From JBCCRH01 sp039208045 (GTDB taxonomy: Bacteria; Bacteroidota; Bacteroidia; Chitinophagales; Saprospiraceae): DNA of 6,640 bases. Made by a program: the position numbers and the translations under genes. Location of the stretch: NCBI GenBank assembly GCA_039208045.1, contig JBCCRH010000354.1:1-6640 (forward strand), written 5' to 3'. Within the stretch, counting starts at the first letter, position 1; each line of letters opens with the position of its first letter. The notes under the pieces were generated by a model. The model saw only the letters and a list, made by a program, of their open reading frames with translations, had not been told where the DNA came from and ran no database searches. Shown here piece by piece: positions 1 through 5,700 of the stretch.

Positions 1-376
1 CCTGTTTTGCTGGGTCGGTCAAATAGTCTCGCACCAGCAGCATTGAGGCATCAATCCCACAAGGCTCGCCAGGGTGAATCCCATTATTAATAAAAAAGAT
101 CAACTTGCCAGATGCCCGAATAGCAGCCGGGTCAAACACTTTATCTTTCGATAATACAGCTACGTGCAGTGGTTTCCCAGCATCGGTTTATCCAAAAGTG
201 TATACCATGAGTTCCTCAAACTGGTCGCCCATGGCTGTGTAGTAGTCCACTGCTTCTTGGTAAGTAGTCGATGTATTGGCCGCTGTTTCGAAAGGGATAG
301 TGGGCAACTCAGATTGACCCAAAAGAATGCTGGCAGCGCTCCAACATAACATTGATAAGGTAAGACGAATACTCAT
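1..376 (-). pseudogene. M14-family zinc carboxypeptidase, 5' part, interrupted by an in-frame TAA
   Basis: The minus strand encodes the N-terminal part of a secreted M14 zinc carboxypeptidase, an enzyme class that removes C-terminal residues from peptides outside the cytoplasm. The chosen start is ATG at 374-376. It gives a signal peptide (MSIRLTLSMLCWSAASILLGQ) followed by a Bacteroidota-style M14 N-terminus with a 'TYQEAVDYYTAMGDQFEELM' segment. Codon 63 is TAA (complement of 188-190), but the same frame continues with convincing family sequence: TDAGKPLHVAVLSKD, then FFINNGIHPGEPCGIDAS. This carries the first zinc ligands of the HxxE motif (His101, Glu104). Homologues typically have a polar residue where the stop falls, so a CAA (Gln) to TAA change is the simplest explanation. 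The frame runs off the window at base 1, so the third zinc ligand and catalytic Glu are not visible. It could be a true pseudogene, a recent nonsense mutation or a sequencing error. Family assignment is confident; loss of function is less certain. Confidence 0.75.
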
Positions 377-403
377 TTTTTCCGACAAACTTACTCCGAA
401 ACC

Positions 404-487
404 TTGTTACTCCAAAACGCCTCCCGCGAAATATTGGATATTACGTTGTTACTCCAAAACGTCCTCCCGCAAAATATTGGATATTAC
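404..487. repeat. 42-bp tandem duplication in the spacer upstream of the M14 gene
   Basis: Two near-identical units lie head to tail: 404-444 (41 bp) and 446-487 (42 bp), giving a period of 42 bp. They differ by one inserted base and one G/A substitution. Each unit starts TTGTTACTCCAAAACG, passes through a C-rich CCTCCCGC block and ends AAATATTGGATATTAC. Degenerate copies of the ACTCC-AAAC part also occur at 391-403 and about 530-543. With respect to the minus-strand genes the repeat lies between the barrel gene stop and the M14 gene start. It could therefore be in the M14 leader or promoter, or be a small intergenic repeat element. No coding content is apparent. Confidence 0.85.
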
Positions 488-519
488 CTGGCCATGGCAC
501 CGCTTAAATATCCAATATT
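473..519. repeat. 13-bp perfect inverted repeat with a 21-nt loop
   Basis: AATATTGGATATT at 473-485 is exactly complementary to AATATCCAATATT at 507-519. The same 13-mer also occurs in the first tandem unit at 430-442, so there are two direct copies and one inverted copy. The 21-nt loop contains the 8-bp palindrome GCCATGGC (491-498). The hairpin could act as a weak bidirectional terminator or processing site downstream of the barrel gene. The stem is AT-rich, however, and no clear U-tract follows it on either strand, so a classical intrinsic terminator is not supported. Confidence 0.6.
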
Positions 520-531
520 GGCCCCCACTCG

Positions 532-595
532 TCACTCCTAAACCCTCAAACTCCCCAACTCCTCAACTTCTCAAAACCCCCCCCCCACCTTAAAC
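532..595. other. 64-nt tract without G on the + strand (G-rich on the transcribed minus-strand message)
   Basis: From 532 to 595 the + strand contains no G. On the minus strand this means a C-free, G-rich end to the barrel gene and its 3' flank, with G-runs of ten (577-586), four (553-556 complement) and three (543-545 complement). Such spacing could allow a G-quadruplex in the message or displaced strand. This is a compositional observation; a structural role is inference only. Confidence 0.5.
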
Positions 596-1203
596 GACAA
601 AAGCAAGCTCAGCGCCCAAACCGACTCCGTATTTCCCATGTATTCCGCAAATAAGGAGCCATTCGTAAGAAATTCTGCATCTGCGGGCACGCCCGAGAAT
701 GTACGGTCAATGTAGCGGGCGCCTAAGCCTAGCATTCCTTCAAACTGAAATCGGCCCTCAATAATCGGTGCTACGCCGACGGTGCCATAGGCAGCATAGG
801 TCTGCTGATCGACCCCATACCAAATACGCTGGCGGAAGGAATTGCCGAGGCGACGGAAGTCCCCTTCCAATTCAAAAGTCTCGTCTCGAAGCATGAGTAA
901 GACACCACCAAAGATTTCCCCTTCCAGGTATTTTCGCCAGCCCAAGCGGTACTTCTGCCCTTGCACATTCCGCATGACGGGCTCCTCCAAAATTTGGCCG
1001 CTATTACGAGAAAAGCCGTATTCTACTTCGACTGACATATCGGATTGTAGGTAGTACTCTCCACTAAACTGGATATAGGTGAAATAATAATCGAGTAGCC
1101 CGCTGGGCACGTACTTTAGTACGATGGTTCCTTTTTCTTGTGCAGACAGGGGCGAGGCGGCCAAGCCTATTAGCAAGCCGAGTAGTAAAAAGCGTCGGTA
1201 CAT
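571..1203 (-). CDS. Small outer-membrane beta-barrel-like protein, 210 aa
   Basis: This encodes a probable small outer-membrane beta-barrel protein of unknown function. Residues 1-21 form a signal peptide (MYRRFLLLGLLIGLAASPLSA, cut before QE). The mature protein is rich in alternating hydrophobic/aromatic strands separated by polar turns, for example LLDYYFTYIQFSGEYYLQ, YRLGWRKYLEGEIFGGVLLML and FQFEGMLGLGARYIDRTF. It ends in a terminal Phe (SFKVGGGF), the C-terminal aromatic residue usually recognised by the BAM complex. Overall it resembles the DUF3575/OmpA-barrel-like proteins of Bacteroidota, but I cannot name a family securely. The ATG at 1201-1203 lies 5 bp after the stop of the upstream LVIVD lipoprotein gene, so it is almost certainly the last gene of a three-gene operon. 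The codons for GGG are part of a run of ten G, so a one-base slip there would replace the terminal Phe by a short different tail. Confidence 0.8.
   Translation of the reverse strand: MYRRFLLLGLLIGLAASPLSAQEKGTIVLKYVPSGLLDYYFTYIQFSGEYYLQSDMSVEVEYGFSRNSGQILEEPVMRNVQGQKYRLGWRKYLEGEIFGGVLLMLRDETFELEGDFRRLGNSFRQRIWYGVDQQTYAAYGTVGVAPIIEGRFQFEGMLGLGARYIDRTFSGVPADAEFLTNGSLFAEYMGNTESVWALSLLLSFKVGGGF
577..586 (-). repeat. Poly-G tract (G10 on the coding strand) at the 3' end of the barrel gene
   Basis: Ten consecutive C on the + strand, or G10 in the coding strand, cover the last Gly codons just before TTT TGA. Runs of this length are prone to slipped-strand mispairing and also to sequencing error. 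Losing one G would read GGT TTT GAG AAG and extend the protein by about eight residues after Phe. Gaining one G would give a tail beginning with Val-Leu-Arg-Ser and then stop. Both alter the C-terminal aromatic residue position. Phase variation is inference. Confidence 0.7.
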
Positions 1204-1208
1204 AAATC

Positions 1209-1964
1209 TTAATTGATAGCTAGGGTAGACAATAAAGTCATTGTTGGAAGCGCATTGTAGTCATACTGATAGATATTTTCTGGGCCTAATACCAGCAATT
1301 GCCCATCCAGTGGGATGACATCATAAGCTACAATGCCTTCTACACGTGTGATCACTTCAAAATCACCAGGCGTACTCACATCAAATACCCAGAGGCCAGC
1401 CTCACTATCACAAACAAAAAGCACCTCTCCATCCAAGCCTAGTCCGCGTGGGGCATTTAATCGCTCGGCTCCGATAATGGTTGGGTTTTCAATATCTTGG
1501 ATGTCGATAGCTTCGAGGAGGTCAAGGGCGTCATCCGCAGCAGTTCTACATTGTGATGCGCGTAGCGTGACGAAGGCCGTGGTACCATCGGTGACTACCG
1601 GATCGCAGCTCACCACATGGGTGTAGGTCGATATGCGTTCAGGCGTGCCTTCTTCATCAATTCCATAGATAATCATGCCATTCTGAGTACCTAGGAACAA
1701 CCATTCTCCAAAAGGAAAAATCGTTTCGACATTAGAGCCTACACCCACTGTTGTTTTTTCTACAGGAGCGGTGGCATCGCTAATATCAAATACCTTGAGA
1801 CTCTGATTCCCCAGGGTGTATAAAAAGTCGCCAACGATAGTGAAGCGAGCCAATGAACCTGCGGTACCAAGACCACCAGGGTTGAGGTTGGGATCGTCTT
1901 CTTGGCAAGAGCCAGATAACAAAATGATGCCAAAAGCAAAAAGGAGGATAGATATATATTTCAT
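1209..1964 (-). CDS. LVIVD-repeat outer-membrane lipoprotein, 251 aa
   Basis: This is a probable surface lipoprotein with a partial beta-propeller built of LVIVD-type repeats; its molecular function is unknown. The N-terminus is a lipoprotein signal (MKYISILLFAFGIILLSGS then Cys20). The residues after the lipidated Cys, QEDD, resemble the acidic lipoprotein-export signal described for surface lipoproteins of Bacteroidota, so surface exposure is plausible. Repeat units follow the pattern 'G-x-hydrophobic-Y/F-x-L/V ... L-x-V-F/I-D-I-S-D ... P': near residues 46-70 (GDFLYTLGNQSLKVFDISDA), 90-115 (GEWLFLGTQNGMIIYGID), 150-170 (LEAIDIQDIENP), 180-205 (GEVLFVCDSEAGLWVFDVS) and 215-240. The start ATG at 1962-1964 lies 24 bp after the stop of another LVIVD lipoprotein gene, and the barrel gene follows 5 bp downstream. 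Together these suggest co-expression of paralogous lipoproteins with an outer-membrane protein. Confidence 0.85.
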   Translation of the reverse strand: MKYISILLFAFGIILLSGSCQEDDPNLNPGGLGTAGSLARFTIVGDFLYTLGNQSLKVFDISDATAPVEKTTVGVGSNVETIFPFGEWLFLGTQNGMIIYGIDEEGTPERISTYTHVVSCDPVVTDGTTAFVTLRASQCRTAADDALDLLEAIDIQDIENPTIIGAERLNAPRGLGLDGEVLFVCDSEAGLWVFDVSTPGDFEVITRVEGIVAYDVIPLDGQLLVLGPENIYQYDYNALPTMTLLSTLAIN

Positions 1965-1988
1965 TGTAATTTTCTTTTGAGGTGAGGA

Positions 1989-2522
1989 TTATCTCCAGCA
2001 TTGAGGGCTAGTGAGGATGCGTCGCTCCCAGCCTATGACTACCCCTTGTTCTGGGTCGGGGCATTCGAAAAAGCCAAAAAATTCGGAAGGGAAAACATCG
2101 CTTATTCCAATACCTTCAAAGGCATTTTCTATTCGATTGACCAGCTGGATGTTATTAATATCACTAATGTTTAGCACTACCAGATCATTCAGGTTATTTG
2201 CGTAAAGCAAATCTCCCTTTATCGCTACATCTGAGTTGCCTGCAATTTGTAAAAAGGCAATTTTCTTAGGATTGGTAGCATCCGTATTGTCAATGATGTG
2301 TATCCCACGCCCCAACTCACCAGCAAAGATGTAGGGATCTTTGTAATAAATGCGGAATAGATTTTCAATAGACTGAGGCTCCAGCGTTTCTATGGATCTA
2401 AGTGAGGTGGCAGGGCCATAAATGGGGGCAAGCCCCTCGACTTCTTCTGGTATATCGACCTTCTCTAAGAAGCACGAAGAAAGGAAGAGGAGACTTCCTA
2501 AAAAGAGTAACTTATTTTTCAT
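1989..2522 (-). CDS. LVIVD-repeat lipoprotein, 177 aa, first gene of the operon
   Basis: This is a predicted lipoprotein with LVIVD-type beta-propeller repeats, shorter than its downstream neighbour. The signal peptide MKNKLLFLGSLLFLSS ends in a clear lipobox (LSSC, lipid-modified Cys17). Repeats are visible as 'KDPYIFAGELGRGIHIIDNTDATNP' type units near residues 61-85 (given here in split form: YIFAGELGRGIHIID, then TDATNPKKIAFL) and as GDLLYANNLNDLVVLNISD near 103-121. The C-terminus (FFECPDPEQGVVIGWE, then SPQCW) pairs two Cys residues around a conserved-looking VIGWE block. It ends in a natural way, so the gene looks complete rather than a broken half of its neighbour. ATG at 2520-2522 is the first good start, and the intergenic region upstream is shared with a divergent gene. 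The function is unknown; an envelope structural or binding role is inferred from the fold. Confidence 0.83.
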   Translation of the reverse strand: MKNKLLFLGSLLFLSSCFLEKVDIPEEVEGLAPIYGPATSLRSIETLEPQSIENLFRIYYKDPYIFAGELGRGIHIIDNTDATNPKKIAFLQIAGNSDVAIKGDLLYANNLNDLVVLNISDINNIQLVNRIENAFEGIGISDVFPSEFFGFFECPDPEQGVVIGWERRILTSPQCWR

Positions 2523-2575
2523 AGGACAAGAGGTTTTCTATGCTTTGAAAACGGAGTAGCTAACGCATAAGCTGC

Positions 2576-2589
2576 TTACCTTAAGGTAA
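2576..2589. promoter_or_regulatory. Perfect 14-bp palindrome, candidate operator
   Basis: TTACCTTAAGGTAA is its own reverse complement. It lies 53 bp upstream of the minus-strand lipoprotein operon start (2522) and about 150 bp upstream of the divergent protease start (2738). A dimeric regulator site is possible in this position. A 14-bp perfect palindrome can also occur by chance in AT-rich spacer DNA, so the assignment is tentative. I saw no clear Bacteroidota TAnnTTTG promoter for the minus-strand operon. Confidence 0.35.
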
Positions 2590-2681
2590 TTGGAGTGTCA
2601 GAAATTACTGCCAATGAATAGTAGTATACAAAATAGGCGATTAGCTTGCATCACCGAAAAGTAGGAAATGCGAGGCAGCAT

Positions 2682-2710
2682 TTGACAAGAAAAAGTTTTC
2701 TAATTAATAT
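2682..2710 (+). promoter_or_regulatory. Candidate promoter for the giant protease gene
   Basis: TTGACA at 2682-2687 and TAATAT at 2705-2710 are separated by exactly 17 bp, close to the general sigma70 consensus. The predicted transcript would start around 2717, leaving a leader of about 20 nt before ATG at 2738. Housekeeping promoters in Bacteroidota usually follow TTTG/TAnnTTTG instead. The TTG of the -35 fits both models, but the -10 fits the sigma70 form better. Confidence 0.4.
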
Positions 2711-2737
2711 ACACTGACATTAGCTAAACCCTATCTT

Positions 2738-5700
2738 ATGCAACAGTCCGCGTTACTCTCGTTTTTCGTATTTCCTCTCATCTGGCTATACTACTTAGCT
2801 CCGCCTGCTGTAGACAGTAATGATGAGCATTTTTGTGCTGCCGATCAAATTACGGCTAAGCAATTAGCAGAAGATACTGCGCACGTTCATGCAGTTGCCA
2901 CTTTTGAAAACAACTACCAACGTTATTTACGACAGCTAATTTTCTCACGTACCGGGGGCAGTTGCGTACTACCAGTAGTCGTTCATATTATTGAAAATGG
3001 AGGGCCCGAAAATATTCCCGACCAGCAAGTAGAGCAGGCGATTCAGCAGCTGAATGAGGCTTTCGCCAATACGGGCTATTACGACCAGGGAACAGGAGTC
3101 AATACCGATATTCAGTTCTGCTTGGCGCGGCAAGATCCCAACGGCTTGCCCACTTCGGGGATCAACAGGGTGAGTTCTTCTCTAACCAATATGACCTTGG
3201 AAACCCAAGATATAGCCGTAAAAGACTTGAGTCGCTGGGACCCTACTGCTTATGTCAATGTCTGGCTGGTACGAGGGATTACAAGTTTAAGTTCTGGCCC
3301 TGGGGTGGCAGGCTATGCGTATTTTCCGACTTCGCATGGCAATCCGGAGGATGGCATCGTCATGGAAGCGCAGTATTTTGGAAGTTCACCTGCTAGTACG
3401 AGCGTGCTGGTGCATGAGATGGGCCACTATTTAGGGCTCTACCATACCTTTCAGGGAGGCTGTGCTAATAACGATTGCCTACAAGATGGCGACCGAGTGT
3501 GCGATACACCACCCGACCAATCGACAGCTCAGGTGGCATGTAATGGAGCGATCAATACCTGCTCTACTGATACCGATTCGGGCTTTGCTACGGATCAAGA
3601 CGACCAGTTTTGGAACTACATGGACTATGGCGATCTGGCATGCTACTCGGCATTTACGCAGGGGCAAGTGGATCGCATGGTATTTTCTACCACTACCATT
3701 CGGCAGAGCTTACTGGACAGCCCTGGCTGCCAGGACCCTTGCCCAACACCCGTGAGTGCGAATTTTAGCGCAAGCGATACCCAAGTGCTACTAGGCAGCA
3801 CAGTAACCTTCACTAACCTTTCCACTGGTGGCACCACTTACAGCTGGCACATCGATAATGATCCGCCTTTTGCCACTACGTTCGATGCCAGCTACACCTT
3901 CAATCAGACGGGTACCTACACTGTCTACCTTACGGTAAATCCTGGCGATCCGCTTTGTGAGCTGACCTTTTCGGTGCAAGTTAGGGTGGCCCTTTGCGGG
4001 CAAAATGCGCATGTGGATGCTGCGCTGGGGGTAGATGCTTCTGGATGTGGAGACCCCAATAATCGGTGTGCCACTATTCAGTATGCGCTGGATAATATTG
4101 TCTGCGATAACGATACCGTTTTTATTCACTCTGGTAGCTATGGCCTCAATGGAGGGGTAACGAATGCTACACCAGTTGCACGCATTCCCCAAGGTTTGAG
4201 TATCACCTTTTTTGGGGTGGAGGATAATGGGCCGGTTATTATAGATGGTAATAATGAGCGACAGGGTTTTCAATATAATAACCTGGATAATGGATGCCCT
4301 GGCGCTGGCCCTAATGATGGCATTGATGAGGTAGTCAACCTTCATTTTGTCAATCTGCACCTCCAAAATTGCCAGCTTAATGCGTTCTTTTGCGGAAGCA
4401 CTACTGTTGCCTATGGTGGAGCGGTACAGCTTCTTAATGACCTAGGCTCTGAGCTGCATGCCACCTTCTTCAATTGTCAATTCTGGAACAACCTATGCTC
4501 CGACCCTAATGGACCCAATAACCACGGGCGAACCGTGCAAGGTGCAGGGATTTATTTTAATGGAAGAGTGACCAATACTGCACCGCAAACTACACGAGCA
4601 AGTCTTCAAATAGATAGCTGTTTATTTGTCAATAATCGTGGAGAACAACTGCCAAATGGGGGCTGGGGTGGTGCCGTATGTGTTGTAACGGCCAATGAGG
4701 CGAGCATTACAGATGCGGTGTTTTGTAATAATAGTGTGTACAGTGAAAATTCTGATGATGGAGATTTGCAATTCACTAGAAATGGCGGTGGTGCAGTAGC
4801 TTTTGCAGACTTCTCCTCGCTATTTCCTTCGCATACGTATGCTATTGAAGAGAGCTACTTTATCGGCAATACCGCGCTGACTCAAGATGGGGCCAACCTG
4901 CCAAATAGCTCAGGCGCGGGAGGGGTGTTTCTAGTATACGGTACAGGGGCAAGTAGCAACACGCCCAATGAACTCAATATTAGTCGCTCCTTTTTCTACG
5001 ATAATCGCAATGAAGACGGGCAGTTGCATTTTAATAATAGCACTGGTACGATCAACGAAACAGATAATATCACAGCAGATGAATTCATCATCGATCTAGG
5101 GGAAGATATTCGTTTTTGTGATGCTAGCTCGTTAATTCTGGGAGATACCCTTCCCTTTGCTACTTATCTATGGAGTACAGGGGCGACTACACCAACGATT
5201 GAGGTGGATAGCGCAGGGACTTACGCTGTGACAGTCACTTTAGGTGAATGTGAGGGAATGGGAGAAATTACGCTCTTCCCTTGCGAGACCTGCTCCAATG
5301 GTATCGATGACGATGGTGATGGGTTGGTAGACTGCGACGATCCGGACTTGATCGACGATTGTTGCTGTATAGAGCCGCCCACGCTTGACTTAGGGCCCGA
5401 CCTGGTATTTTGCGAAAGCAATGTAGTGGTACTCGACGCGGGGGATGAGTTCATAAGCTATCGCTGGCAGGACGGCTTTACGCAAAGTTCCGATTATACG
5501 GTTTGGCTGCCGGGCACCTACTGGGTGGATGTGGTGGATAGCTGTGGAAATGCGATGACCGATACGGTAATGGTGAGTGTTACCCCTGCCGGAGCGATCA
5601 ACCTGGGTGCCGACACTATTATTTGTGAAGGTGAGTCGGTACAGTTTTCACTGGATGGTTTCATCAGTTACCAATGGAGCCCAGCACTGGGGCTGGACTG

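Noticed and set aside
377..388. TTG at 386-388 as the start of the M14 gene
   Set aside because: It would add only four residues (through MSEK). ATG at 374-376 gives a standard signal peptide and is the more likely start.
404..487. Possible CRISPR array
   Set aside because: Only two units are present, they abut with a single base between them, and there are no spacers of regular length.
473..519. Intrinsic terminator for the barrel operon
   Set aside because: The stem is AT-rich with a long 21-nt loop and is not followed by a U-tract on the minus strand.
327..593. Open + strand frame of 88 codons through the repeat-rich spacer
   Set aside because: It is made of the tandem repeat and C-rich low-complexity sequence and overlaps the ends of both flanking minus-strand genes; no protein features are seen.
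1209..2522. The two LVIVD genes as one gene split by a frameshift
   Set aside because: Each has its own complete lipoprotein signal peptide and lipobox Cys, and the first ends naturally before a 24-bp spacer.
3791..4366. Open minus-strand frame of 191 codons opposite the giant protease
   Set aside because: It lies entirely antisense to the convincing PKD/beta-helix coding frame, has no recognisable domain or export signal, and its composition is what a reverse-frame shadow would give.
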